Of a stretch of DNA of 39,431 nt, positions 15,826 to 24,469 are shown piece by piece. The notes below the pieces were generated by a model, which was not told the origin of the DNA, did not search any database, and saw only the letters and a program-made list of their open reading frames with translations. Position 1 is the first letter of the stretch, and every line of letters starts with the position of its first letter. The stretch spans positions 1-39,431 of the IMG/VR virus record IMGVR_UViG_3300036859_000180. One strand, written 5' to 3'. Origin of the DNA: a virus. Made by a program: the position numbers and the translations under genes.

Positions 15826-16635
15826 ATGGCTTACGCACTAGTGAACAAGGGGATTACCCGGCCCCCGCATGGCAAGCGGTATATCCACCGGCAGGTGAAG
15901 CTCACCCCGGTTGGTTCAGCCGGATCGGCCGTCGCCACCGCACAGGTGCATACCGGTCCCGGTCGTATCGTTGCCGTGGCAGTGACTTTCGGAACCCAGC
16001 CCGCTACCGCGGACACCCTCATCAAGGCCGACACCACCGATGGCGTGACGTTGTTCACCCTCGCCACCGGAGCGGCAGACGTTGCCCTTACCCCTGTCGG
16101 TACCACGGCGGTGGACGAGGGGCGTGCCGTGACAGCGGCCACCGACGCCTTCTCAGGCGGCTTCCCCATTCGGGACGGCTTCTTCATCGACGTTGCACAG
16201 GCTGACCCGGAGGCCGACGGGGTAATCGTGGACGTGTGGGTCCGGCTCTGCACCTTCGCGCAAATCACGCTGGTCGCACAGTCCGGCGCCGACGGGACCG
16301 GCGCGGTCACGCGCTCCGTGGACCTCCACGGGGCGGGCAGCCTCGCGGCGGTCGCCCTGGACTTCCAGAACATGCCTGCCACAACCGATGTGGTCATCAA
16401 GGCCGACAACACGAACGGTGTGGCGTTGTTCACCAGCACCAGCTCACTCACCGACCTGGCCCCCAGCCTGGTGGGTCGCGCGGGTGGGGACGAGGCCAAT
16501 GCGGCCACGGCGGCCACCGATGGCACCGAGGGCGCCAACTGCTTCAAGCGCGGACTGTTCATCGACGTGGCCCAGGCCGACATCTTCACGTCCGGCAACG
16601 AGAAGATCGTCACCGAACTCTGGATCGACGACTAG
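15826..16635 (+). CDS. tandem-duplicated beta-domain protein, probable capsid decoration protein
   Basis: 269 residues made of two copies of one domain. Copy 1 has PATADTLIKADTTDGVTLFT and ends RDGFFIDVAQAD; copy 2 has PATTDVVIKADNTNGVALFT and ends KRGLFIDVAQAD. Each copy is about 120 residues and mostly beta. Position after the capsid gene suggests a head decoration or stabilising protein. The start has GGGTAGGA upstream. The capsid role is inferred from context only. Confidence 0.7.
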   Translation: MAYALVNKGITRPPHGKRYIHRQVKLTPVGSAGSAVATAQVHTGPGRIVAVAVTFGTQPATADTLIKADTTDGVTLFTLATGAADVALTPVGTTAVDEGRAVTAATDAFSGGFPIRDGFFIDVAQADPEADGVIVDVWVRLCTFAQITLVAQSGADGTGAVTRSVDLHGAGSLAAVALDFQNMPATTDVVIKADNTNGVALFTSTSSLTDLAPSLVGRAGGDEANAATAATDGTEGANCFKRGLFIDVAQADIFTSGNEKIVTELWIDD

Positions 16636-16690
16636 GAGAAGAACCTACATAGACAGCGCCACCTCCGGCGAAAGTAGGAGAGATACCCAT

Positions 16691-17338
16691 ATGGATGTTG
16701 TGGTCGGGATGTGTACGGATGAGAACGTCAGCGCAGAGACGGCGCTGAGTCTCGCACGGACGTGGAATGCCCATCCCGAGTTTCAGTCCCGCCTTCTCAT
16801 TATGAAGGGCGGTTGCGCCGACCTCGCCGGCACGAGGAACAAGCTCGCACGGGTGTTCCTTTCCGGCGAGGCGGAGTGGCTCCTCACCGTGGATACGGAC
16901 ATGGTGTGGGAGCCCGAGGACTGGGCTCGGCTCCGCGACAGCGCGTTGGAGCAATCCGCGCTGTTCGTCTCAGGGACCTACATGGTCGCCAACGACCCGC
17001 CAGCCCCCTGTGCGGTCGTGTTCCTCGACGAGGGGTTCTACTCGTTGAAGATCACCGAGGACACCGACGAGATGTATCGGGTGTCGGCGGTTGGGGCGGG
17101 GTTCTCGCTCATCCACCGGGATGTGTTTCTCAAGTCGGCGGATGCCGGGAACGACCATGAGTGGTACGAGCATGGCCGGCGTGCCCCGAACGGGCAGACG
17201 CTCCCCGAGGACTACGCCTTCTGCTCACGGGTGGGTGAAGCGGGCATCCCCATCTATCTGAACACCAAGGTCCGTATCGGACACATCAAGCCACGCATCA
17301 TCGGATGGAAGGAGTACGTCGATGGCAACCAAGCCTGA
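16691..17338 (+). CDS. GT-A fold glycosyltransferase-like protein
   Basis: 215 residues. It starts with an open Rossmann-like strand (MDVVVGMCTDENVSAETALS), then GTRNKLARVFLSG, and TVDTDMVWEPEDW at 66-78, whose DTD (68-70) matches the metal-binding DxD of GT-A enzymes. Later HEWYEHGRR and PEDYAFCSRV (near 185-195) resemble the acceptor side. It may attach sugar to capsid, fibres or a host glycan. ATG 16691 has AGTAGGAGAG upstream. It ends 17 nt inside the next gene. Confidence 0.7.
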   Translation: MDVVVGMCTDENVSAETALSLARTWNAHPEFQSRLLIMKGGCADLAGTRNKLARVFLSGEAEWLLTVDTDMVWEPEDWARLRDSALEQSALFVSGTYMVANDPPAPCAVVFLDEGFYSLKITEDTDEMYRVSAVGAGFSLIHRDVFLKSADAGNDHEWYEHGRRAPNGQTLPEDYAFCSRVGEAGIPIYLNTKVRIGHIKPRIIGWKEYVDGNQA

Positions 17339-18008
17339 GCTCAAGCGCATCCCCGGATTCAGCCAGGGCGTGCGGGTGAATGCCGCTGCGCGCATGGTGA
17401 AGCTGGCCCAGCCCATCTGCCCCAACTCCAAGCTGGAGATGGAGACCACCCCCGAGGGCCGCATCGTCCCCAAGCGCAGCACCAACCCACATCGCCAGAA
17501 CTGCCAGTTGCAGGGTTTCGGCTGGTGGACATACTGTGAAGAGCAGGAGCATGACCCTTACTTCTCCACCCGTGTCTGGTACTCGAAGGAGCCAGAGTAT
17601 GGCCCCGATCCAGACAACCCGGATCAGACCATCTTACTCAAGGAGAAGACGGTTCGGCATGAGACCAAGTACCCCAACGTCGCGCAGGTCGCTGCCCATA
17701 CCCGCGTGAACGGCGGGCGCGGCGTGAAGTTCAAGATGGACCAGCACGGCTTCAAGCGTCTGCGTGATGTCGGATACGAGGAGGTCTGCCAGTTCCGTAA
17801 CTGCCAGAAGCCCGTCACGGTGAAGAGCCGGGTCGGCCTGTATTGCGACCGAGAGCACGCGGTCCTCATCGGTGCCGACATCCAAAACATCATGTTGCTC
17901 CAGATCAGCGGACGGTTCGAGGCGGGCATGGAGATGGAGGCCCAGCAGAAGCGCCAGCGTGGCCTCATCGAGTCTGGCCAGTTCATCGACGTTCAGCCCC
18001 TCAACTGA
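17322..18008 (+). CDS. hypothetical protein with Cys3-His cluster
   Basis: 228 residues from ATG 17322 behind GGAAGGAG. Cysteines 33, 61 and 72 are scattered in the N-half; C156, C161, C175 and H179 (CQFRNC, YCDREH) form a probable zinc site. The C-terminus is a Glu/Gln-rich helix. It sits among head-region genes between a glycosyltransferase-like protein and two small proteins. No family is recognised. Confidence 0.65.
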   Translation: MATKPELKRIPGFSQGVRVNAAARMVKLAQPICPNSKLEMETTPEGRIVPKRSTNPHRQNCQLQGFGWWTYCEEQEHDPYFSTRVWYSKEPEYGPDPDNPDQTILLKEKTVRHETKYPNVAQVAAHTRVNGGRGVKFKMDQHGFKRLRDVGYEEVCQFRNCQKPVTVKSRVGLYCDREHAVLIGADIQNIMLLQISGRFEAGMEMEAQQKRQRGLIESGQFIDVQPLN

Positions 18009-18478
18009 TGGACGGCCCGGTCATCGGAAAGAAGTACACGACCGAGCAGATGCTGGCGATGGCGCAGGCCTTCCCGGAGCTCACCATCCCCGGCCACGTC
18101 CTTCGCAAAGACGCGGACGGGATGTACGTCATCGTGCCAGAGGCCAAGGCGGCGGGGGCCTTCGGGCGGGGGAAGGCCCTCGACACGGCCTACCGCTCCA
18201 AGCAGTCGGTCGAGGAACTGTTCCCCACGGAGCCCATCCGCAAGCGCACACCCCAGGAGCGGATCGCCTCGCTGGCGGACAGTCTGGCCGAGGACATGAT
18301 GGCGGGCCGGCTGACTCGGGAGCACCTCGGGGAGATTGCCGCCCAGTCCTGGAGGCGCGGAGAGCCGGTCTCCGGTGACGCCGTCCAAGCCGTGGCCGCT
18401 GCCGCCCTCCAGATGGCGGAGAACAAGTTCGAGGACGCGGAGCACAAGAAGGTGGTCCGCACCAGTCCTACAGATTGA
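18008..18478 (+). CDS. hypothetical helical protein (156 aa)
   Basis: Starts in TGATG overlap with the previous stop. Residues 1-30 (KKYTTEQMLAMAQAFPEL) and 80-150 are predicted helices, rich in Ala, Glu and Arg. It could be a small head-assembly or connector protein, but nothing diagnostic is visible. The downstream zinc protein starts in the same TGATG manner. Confidence 0.65.
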   Translation: MDGPVIGKKYTTEQMLAMAQAFPELTIPGHVLRKDADGMYVIVPEAKAAGAFGRGKALDTAYRSKQSVEELFPTEPIRKRTPQERIASLADSLAEDMMAGRLTREHLGEIAAQSWRRGEPVSGDAVQAVAAAALQMAENKFEDAEHKKVVRTSPTD

Positions 18479-18726
18479 TGGGTTACTCCGGACCGCTCCT
18501 TTGCAGGGACTGCGGAGTGGACACCTACGGGGCCATCGACCGGGAGTGGTATCACGTTCATAACGAAGCCTGGGAGTCGGCGGGACTCGCCGTGAATGGC
18601 AGCGGATTCCTCTGTATCGGGTGTCTGGAAAGCCGGATGGGTCGGAAGCTCGTCCCGTCGGACTTCGATGGCTATGACCCAGACCCACGGGACTCACGAC
18701 GGCTGCGTAATCGGCGCGATGGATGA
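18478..18726 (+). CDS. zinc-ribbon protein, LCIGCLE type
   Basis: 82 residues with two CxxC pairs: C9-C12 (LCRDC) and C46-C49 (FLCIGCLESRMGRKL). The second pair with a following LxxRxGR is a signature I know from small actinophage proteins of unknown role. ATG 18478 overlaps the previous stop; the TTG one codon upstream is less likely. It ends in ATGA overlap with the pyruvyltransferase-like gene. Confidence 0.75.
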   Translation: MGYSGPLLCRDCGVDTYGAIDREWYHVHNEAWESAGLAVNGSGFLCIGCLESRMGRKLVPSDFDGYDPDPRDSRRLRNRRDG

Positions 18727-19427
18727 AGTGCTTCTGGTGGAATCAGAGACCCAACCTGGGGGACGTACTCACCCGCATCCTGTTGATGCACAAGGGCATA
18801 GGGGTCGAGTGGGCATCCCCCGGTGAAGCTGACTTCGTCGGCATCGGTTCGGTGCTTGAGTGGTTCGACGGGACCACGGCGACGATCTTCGGGGCCGGGA
18901 GAGCGGGTACCTATGCTCCGCCCATTGACCTGTCACATGCCGATGTGTTCGCCCTACGAGGCATGGAATCTCGCCGGCTAGTCCGGGGCGCAGACGCAGC
19001 TATTCTCGGAGACCCCGGACTGCTCATGAGCGACATCGTCAAGCGTACTCACCAGGGGTACACGGCGGTCGTTCCCCACTGGCAGGACCGGGAACGGATG
19101 ATGACCCTGTATCCAGGTGCCCGATTCGTAGATGTAACCGGAAATCCCCACACCGCCCTGGAGGCCATCGCGGGAGCGAGCACCGTCGTCTCATCTTCAC
19201 TCCACGGGATCGTCCTGGCCGATGCCTTCGGTCTCCCGCGCATGTGGGACTGGTTCGACGGGGTCCAGGCCCAGGGCTTCAAGTTCCGTGACTATGGCTC
19301 GGTGGTCGGTGCATTTGGACCCGGCGAATGGCAACAGCCCGTCGTGGACCACATCAAACGAGACCTAAGGGAAGCTCTCGATTCCGCCCTTGACCCACAC
19401 CCCAATCTAGTTGGCAAAGCCAAGTAG
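18723..19427 (+). CDS. polysaccharide pyruvyl transferase family protein
   Basis: 234 residues. Family landmarks are in order: NLGDVL near 11-16, VGIGSVLE near 39-46, IFGAGRAG near 55-62, ALRGMES near 77-83, ILGDPGLL near 94-101, and SSLHGIVLADAFGLP near 158-172. The family adds ketal pyruvate to sugars in cell-wall or exopolysaccharide; some members have drifted. Near the 16691 glycosyltransferase-like gene, it suggests glycan tailoring of the virion or host surface, perhaps to block superinfection. A GCCCTTGAC element lies in its last codons. Confidence 0.8.
   Translation: MKCFWWNQRPNLGDVLTRILLMHKGIGVEWASPGEADFVGIGSVLEWFDGTTATIFGAGRAGTYAPPIDLSHADVFALRGMESRRLVRGADAAILGDPGLLMSDIVKRTHQGYTAVVPHWQDRERMMTLYPGARFVDVTGNPHTALEAIAGASTVVSSSLHGIVLADAFGLPRMWDWFDGVQAQGFKFRDYGSVVGAFGPGEWQQPVVDHIKRDLREALDSALDPHPNLVGKAK
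19386..19394 (+). promoter_or_regulatory. GCCCTTGAC element, copy 4
   Basis: Exact copy within the 3' end of the pyruvyltransferase-like gene, 80 nt before TTG 19475. CTAGT follows 12 nt later. No terminator separates it from the upstream genes. Confidence 0.45.
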
Positions 19428-19474
19428 ATCGGCTGCGGGCACTAGCCCTAGAGGCCGGGGAAGAGAGGGAGAAA

Positions 19475-19912
19475 TTGGCTGCTATCACGCCAACTGCCTT
19501 CAGCCCCTACAAGGTGCTGAAGGATGTCGCCGCCGAAGCGGCGGGGACAAGCACCTTCTGGTTCGATGTTCCAGAGTGGGTGAAGTCCGTCTTGGTGACG
19601 TACAACTTCACCGCTGCCGCAGCTGGAACCGGGCACTCGGTGGTCGTTACCGTGCGAGCCGCGGACCCAGTGTCACGAGATGACACGAACGACCACGGTG
19701 TCTTGGAGACAAGCGCAACGATTACCGCGGTATCGTTCCACCACTACGCCCTAGCTCCCACGTTCACGACGGCTGGGACAGACTCCGCTACAGCGGACTC
19801 CTCCAGGGTGGTCAACGGTCCCATCCCCTCCCTGTTGGGTGTGCGGATCGTCAATGCGGCTGGAACGGGCGCGACCTACACATACACGCTGACCATCCGG
19901 TTCAAGGGCTAA
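19475..19912 (+). CDS. hypothetical beta-rich virion protein (145 aa)
   Basis: TTG start behind GAGAGGGAG. Mostly beta strands rich in Thr, Ala and Val (VKSVLVTYNFTAAAAGTGHS, YTYTLTIRFKG), resembling small decoration or tail-accessory domains. It is the first gene after a GCCCTTGAC element and precedes a coiled-coil protein. No family is recognised. Confidence 0.65.
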   Translation: MAAITPTAFSPYKVLKDVAAEAAGTSTFWFDVPEWVKSVLVTYNFTAAAAGTGHSVVVTVRAADPVSRDDTNDHGVLETSATITAVSFHHYALAPTFTTAGTDSATADSSRVVNGPIPSLLGVRIVNAAGTGATYTYTLTIRFKG

Positions 19913-19914
19913 TC

Positions 19915-20493
19915 GTGGGGCGCACTCTCGCCCTTCGTAAGTGCGAGGAACATGAGGACTGCCAGCTCCAGTCGTTGAATGGGGGCGAATGGGAACACAC
20001 CCCTTCCCGCCGACCGGTGGGGGAGCGGCTGCGCCTCGATGCTGCCGAACAGCACGCGCTTGAGGCTCAGGTGTCCGAGATCCTGGGCCAGTCCCGCGCC
20101 CTGGGCACGGTTCTCCGAAACCAGCATGAACGGGCAGAGGCACTCATCGGGAAGTTGGAGCTCGCGGAGCAAGTGGGTCCCGCAAGTGAGGCGCGGTTGA
20201 ACGATGCCCTCACAAGGGCACAGGAGGTACTGGGCCGTCTGAGCGAGCGCAGCGACCAAGTGGATGCCTCCTCAACCCGACTGGATGAGTATGTCGAAAA
20301 ACTCAATCGCATTCAGGGTCTCTATGACCTTGTCACCAGTCTGTCCGAACAATGGCAGATCGAGAGTGACCGGGCCGCGGAGCGCGACGCCGAACTGGAA
20401 CGTCAGATCAAACAAGAGCGCCAGGCGCGACTGGACAACTACGCCAAGGTGCAGCGGCAGTTCCGCACCGTGATGGAGCGGTTCGATGGCTGA
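19915..20493 (+). CDS. coiled-coil virion protein
   Basis: GTG start, 192 residues. From about residue 45 to the end it is an almost uninterrupted helix with heptads (EAQVSEILGQSRALG, QIESDRAAERDAELERQI), typical of a trimeric stalk. The N-terminus has two Cys (KCEEHEDC). It probably joins fibres or the neck; the tail-fibre genes follow after the inserted endonuclease gene. Confidence 0.65.
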   Translation: MGRTLALRKCEEHEDCQLQSLNGGEWEHTPSRRPVGERLRLDAAEQHALEAQVSEILGQSRALGTVLRNQHERAEALIGKLELAEQVGPASEARLNDALTRAQEVLGRLSERSDQVDASSTRLDEYVEKLNRIQGLYDLVTSLSEQWQIESDRAAERDAELERQIKQERQARLDNYAKVQRQFRTVMERFDG

Positions 20494-20806
20494 CCTTCCT
20501 GACCATGAAGTCCTCTGGGCCGCGGGGCTCTTCGAGGGCGAGGGGTGGTTCACCAATTCACGCACGGGGACTCATTGGTATCCCAAGGCCGGTGTCCAGA
20601 TGGCCGATGAAGAAATCATCCGACGATTCCATGCGGTGATGGGCCTTGGGCGGGTTCACGGGCCATATCAGAAGGGTTCGAACCGCAAGCCCCAGTGGCA
20701 GTGGCAGGCGAACGGGCGGGAGGCACGGCAGGTAATCCATCGCCTGCTCCCCTACCTGGGCTCCCGCCGACAACTGCGAGCGATGGAGGTGATCTCGTAT
20801 GAGTGA
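20486..20806 (+). CDS. free-standing LAGLIDADG-type homing endonuclease
   Basis: 106 residues. The first 22 contain LWAAGLFEGEGWF, a clear LAGLIDADG helix with the acidic residue in place, and the rest (QMADEEIIRRFHAVMG, HRLLPYLGSRRQL) fits a single-motif half that would dimerise. It overlaps the coiled-coil gene by 8 nt at its start and the fibre gene by 8 nt at its end, so it is neatly embedded in the tail operon rather than in an intron. Such enzymes spread by cutting uninserted relatives. Confidence 0.8.
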   Translation: MADLPDHEVLWAAGLFEGEGWFTNSRTGTHWYPKAGVQMADEEIIRRFHAVMGLGRVHGPYQKGSNRKPQWQWQANGREARQVIHRLLPYLGSRRQLRAMEVISYE

Positions 20807-22055
20807 CCTTCCCTCCAATCAATCCTCCAACATCATCGCCGGCACAAACATGACCATCACCTTCATAGAGACAGAGGGTGCCTACTGGACGATCACCTTT
20901 GAATCTACGGGTGGCGCAGGCGGTGGCCATACCATCCAGGACGATGACGTTGCTCAGACTGCCCGCACCAACCTGTCCTTCCAGGACGGATTTGTTGTTA
21001 CCGACGACGCTGTTGGGGACCAGTCCGAGATCGACCTGTCCTATGGGGCAGCAGGCTACCCATTGGATGTGGCAGATACCGAGGCAGACGGTACGGCCAT
21101 TACGGTTGCCCGCTCCGACCACGTGCACTCGGGTGCGGCTTATCTCAAGGAAGCAGACTTCGACGACATCGACTTTCTGGTTGGGACCGCAACCGCGCAT
21201 ACAGCGGCGGAGATCGTCGTTGGTACTACCCCTGGCGGCGAGCTTGGGGGAACCTGGGCCAGCCCCACGGTGGATGCGACCCACTCGGGCTCGACACACT
21301 CCGCGGCTACTGACACCCACATCGCGGATGCCACCGATGCGCATGACGCTTCCGCCATCAGCGTGCTCGACTCTGCCGCCCAGATTACGGCTACCGAGGT
21401 CGAGGGGGCACTAGCAGAAATCGTGGACGCATCACAGGCCCACGATGCCGCGGCCGACCCGCACACTGGCTATCGCTTGGAGAGCGCGGACCACACGCAT
21501 ACCACGACGGGCCTACAGGCTGGAACGCTTGACCACGGAACGGCACTAACCGGACTCACCGATGACGACCATACGCAATATCGCCTTGAGTCCGCCGACC
21601 ACACCCACCAGTCCACGGGGGCACAAGCGGGGACGCTGGATCACGGCCTGGCGCTCACGGGTCTGACCGACGATGACCACACCCAGTACCGCAAGGAAAC
21701 GGACATCGTTGAGCACGTCACCTTCTCAAAGGAAGGGAACCTGTCCACCGGCACAGGGACCATCCGCTGGTACAACGACACGGGCCGTTCCATCACATTG
21801 CAGTCCGCACGCGGATCAGTAGGAACCGCCCCGACCACACAGTCCATCCTCATCGACATAAACAATAACGGCACTACGGTCTGGTCCACGCAGGCGAACC
21901 GCATCACTATCGCTGCCGGGACCAATACGGATGAGGGTGGGGCATTCGACGACTCGACTATCGCAGATGGTGAGTACATCACCGTTGACATCGACCAGGT
22001 GGGATCGGGCACTGTGGGTGCCGACCTCTCGGTCACGATTTGGTACACGAGCTAA
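20799..22055 (+). CDS. tail fibre protein 1 with His-rich repeats
   Basis: 418 residues. The order is an N-terminal beta part, an HTIQDDD/FQDGFVVTDD module (about 43-90), a VGTTPGGELGGTWASPTVDA module (about 140-165), Asp/His/Ala-rich helices, two exact-length 36-residue repeats (YRLESADHTH...LTGLTDDDHTQ), and a beta-rich tip from about 305. Repeats of the DHTH...LDHG type are common in trimeric fibres and may bind metal along the threefold axis. It should act in host recognition. It shares modules with the next gene. Confidence 0.8.
   Translation: MSDLPSNQSSNIIAGTNMTITFIETEGAYWTITFESTGGAGGGHTIQDDDVAQTARTNLSFQDGFVVTDDAVGDQSEIDLSYGAAGYPLDVADTEADGTAITVARSDHVHSGAAYLKEADFDDIDFLVGTATAHTAAEIVVGTTPGGELGGTWASPTVDATHSGSTHSAATDTHIADATDAHDASAISVLDSAAQITATEVEGALAEIVDASQAHDAAADPHTGYRLESADHTHTTTGLQAGTLDHGTALTGLTDDDHTQYRLESADHTHQSTGAQAGTLDHGLALTGLTDDDHTQYRKETDIVEHVTFSKEGNLSTGTGTIRWYNDTGRSITLQSARGSVGTAPTTQSILIDINNNGTTVWSTQANRITIAAGTNTDEGGAFDDSTIADGEYITVDIDQVGSGTVGADLSVTIWYTS
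21471..21686 (+). repeat. two tandem 108-bp repeats in fibre gene 1
   Basis: Units begin at 21471 and 21579, each encoding 36 residues starting YRLESADHTH and ending TDDDHTQ; a partial third start (YRKETD) lies at 21687. Synonymous differences between units show they are not recent copies. Confidence 0.85.
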
Positions 22056-23236
22056 TGGCCTACGAGTTCATTACCTCGTCGTATGTCCAGTCGGACGGCA
22101 CCATCATGCGCCTGTACATCGCCGACTCGGTCAATGACTTCCCAGCCGCGCCGGAGGGCTGCAAGGCGTTCGACCGCGGAACGGACAAGTGGTATACGCG
22201 CAAGGGCGATAACACATGGGCCGAAGATGCTGCTGGCGGCGGCGCACCAACTACCGCCGATTACCTCGTCGGCACAGCCGATGCTGGCCTATCTGCTGAG
22301 ATCGTCGTAGGCACTTCCCCTGGTGGGGAGTTGGGCGGTACCTGGGGTTCACCCACGGTAGACGCTACCCACTCTGGCTCAGCGCACCACGCACAGAGTC
22401 ACGGTAACGCCGACCATACGTCCACATTCATCGCCGCGGCCGGGGTCACCTACGAGAACCTGGATGCCAACGCTGATGTGGGTTCGGGTGCTACCCAGGT
22501 GGCACAGGGGAGCCATAGCCACGCCGGCGCAGGTCACACCATCGCTGACACTGGTTCAGCCGAAACTCAGAGGGCAACCCTGGACTTCCAGGACGGGTTC
22601 ATCGTCACTGATAACTCCGGAGCAAACAGCACGGATGTAGATCTGGACTACGGCTCCGGGGCAACTCAACCCGCGGCCGGGAACCACACGCACGTAGGCG
22701 GGGGCCTGAACACCACCCTCGTCTCTGGTGCTAGCGGTGCCGCGAACACAGCGGCGGCTCCGTCTGCGACCTGGATGCTTGCCACGGCGGATAACGCAGT
22801 TACAACGGTCGAGACGGTGATGTCCCTGACCGGCCTGGCGGTAGGGACGTATATGTTCGAGTACTTCGTGGTCTGGCGGTCGGGCACCACCACGGTTGGC
22901 ACGTCCTGGGCCGTGGACTACACCGGTACGGTGACTAGGGTTCGCGCCACTAGGCACTACCAGACTACGGGTGCGGCTGCGGCAACGGGTGTAGCGGACG
23001 GGGTGGCTGCGACCCTGACAGGTCAACTTGTCGAGCATATGTCCACCATGACGGATAACGGGGCGCTTGGTCCCAACACCGGAGTCGGGTCCACGACCGA
23101 GGACCAGTTTGACCACATCCGAGGCATCATCGTCGTCTCCACTACCGGGGACCTGAACCTCTCGATGACGGGTGAAGGTAACGGCGCAGTGACCTTCAAG
23201 GCCGACAGTTCTCTGTTCCTACGGAGGTTGGCCTGA
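22055..23236 (+). CDS. tail fibre protein 2, module-sharing paralogue
   Basis: 393 residues from ATG 22055, overlapping the previous stop by one base. The N-terminus (YIADSVNDFPAAPEGCKAFD) is different from fibre 1. It is followed by VGTSPGGELGGTWGSPTVDA and then HTIADTGSAETQR with FQDGFIVTD, the same two modules as fibre 1 in the reverse order. The C-terminal 180 residues are a beta domain, probably the receptor-binding tip. It may assemble with or replace fibre 1. Confidence 0.75.
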   Translation: MAYEFITSSYVQSDGTIMRLYIADSVNDFPAAPEGCKAFDRGTDKWYTRKGDNTWAEDAAGGGAPTTADYLVGTADAGLSAEIVVGTSPGGELGGTWGSPTVDATHSGSAHHAQSHGNADHTSTFIAAAGVTYENLDANADVGSGATQVAQGSHSHAGAGHTIADTGSAETQRATLDFQDGFIVTDNSGANSTDVDLDYGSGATQPAAGNHTHVGGGLNTTLVSGASGAANTAAAPSATWMLATADNAVTTVETVMSLTGLAVGTYMFEYFVVWRSGTTTVGTSWAVDYTGTVTRVRATRHYQTTGAAAATGVADGVAATLTGQLVEHMSTMTDNGALGPNTGVGSTTEDQFDHIRGIIVVSTTGDLNLSMTGEGNGAVTFKADSSLFLRRLA

Positions 23237-23254
23237 TATGTGGAAAAGGACAGC

Positions 23255-24463
23255 ATGAGAAAACTACTAGCACTTCTGATAGCCCTCACCTTTCTCGCCT
23301 TCGCCGGGGTAGCTTTGGCCGATGACCCCGATGGAGACATCCAGGGGGCGCGAGATCTACTGGCCCAGGCCGATGCATTGCTCGCAGAAGAACAGGCGAA
23401 GCCCCCGGTGGTCACCACAGTCACCGAGACGATCACGACCACCGAGACAGTGACGGTCACTGAGGCTCCGGCCCCCCCACCCACCACAACTGCTCCACCG
23501 CCTTCCTGTACGGGAACTGCGGTGGCTCCGGGCGGGGGACTCAAGACAGCGATGGATGCTGCTCCGGCGGGTACCACGTTCTGCCTTGGGGAGGGCACCT
23601 ACACGCTCTCGGCCAGCATCAGCGTTCAGGATGGTGACCGTGTCATCGGTGCGGGACGAAGCCTAACTCACATCGATGGATCGGGTGTTCCGACGAACGT
23701 GTCTGGCATCTTCGGCATCAGCCGGGATGCCTATTTCGAGGGCGTTGACGTGTTCGGCGCCAGGACGCCGCCCGCCGGCACCACGGGCGTCTGTAGCCCG
23801 AACGCCAACTGTGGTCGCGCCTTCGCTACTGGTGGACAGGGCACACTCACGTTGCAATCCATCTCCTGTCACGACAACGGCGGCAACTGCGTCGGCGGCG
23901 GCGGGACCGCGAACTTGGTGGCGGACGACCTCGACTGCTACCAGAACGGGAACGCGTACTCGATGACCAAGGAGTTCCGGTACGCGGCCTGCATCAAGAA
24001 GGCCGCCGCCTACCCGACCGGCAACGACACGGGGAACGTGACCATCACCAACTCGTTCATCCACGACAACCCGTGGGTCGGCATCTGGTGCGACTTCTGC
24101 CACGTCGGCTTCTTCCAGATCACCGACTCGACCCTCAGCCACAACGGCAAGGCGGGCGTGTCCTACGAGGTCTCGGGTGGGGAATCGGCTGGTGACCACG
24201 CGCTGGTGGCGAGGAACGTGATTCAGGGCAACGGGTGGAACCCGGACTCGAACATCGCCCCGACCGCGATCTCGTGCAACTCGTGTGCGGAGTCCATCAT
24301 CGAGGACAACGTCTTCGGCGGGAACGTGAACGCGCTGCTCACGCAGAACCAGCGCCGCGGCTCCTGGGGAGACATCTACGGGGTCATCGTCCGAGACAAC
24401 GTCCTAAACGGTGACGTGGTGAACTGTTCGGCTGTCGGCGTGAGCTGCCCCGGGAACGCGTAG
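23255..24463 (+). CDS. secreted Cys-rich parallel beta-helix protein
   Basis: 402 residues from ATG 23255 (AAAAGGACAG upstream). It has a Sec signal peptide (KLLALLIALTFLAFAGVALA), a helical spacer, a Thr/Val/Pro stalk (residues about 55-85), then a right-handed beta-helix like pectate-lyase folds: GTYTLSASISVQDGDRVIG, VTITNSFIHDNPWVGIWC, FQITDSTLSHNGKAGVSYE. It has 14 cysteines, an even number fitting disulfides formed outside the cytoplasm. A signal peptide is odd for a tailspike; it could be a secreted polysaccharide-binding or -cleaving protein. No catalytic residues can be assigned. Confidence 0.75.
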   Translation: MRKLLALLIALTFLAFAGVALADDPDGDIQGARDLLAQADALLAEEQAKPPVVTTVTETITTTETVTVTEAPAPPPTTTAPPPSCTGTAVAPGGGLKTAMDAAPAGTTFCLGEGTYTLSASISVQDGDRVIGAGRSLTHIDGSGVPTNVSGIFGISRDAYFEGVDVFGARTPPAGTTGVCSPNANCGRAFATGGQGTLTLQSISCHDNGGNCVGGGGTANLVADDLDCYQNGNAYSMTKEFRYAACIKKAAAYPTGNDTGNVTITNSFIHDNPWVGIWCDFCHVGFFQITDSTLSHNGKAGVSYEVSGGESAGDHALVARNVIQGNGWNPDSNIAPTAISCNSCAESIIEDNVFGGNVNALLTQNQRRGSWGDIYGVIVRDNVLNGDVVNCSAVGVSCPGNA

Positions 24464-24469
24464 GCCACC

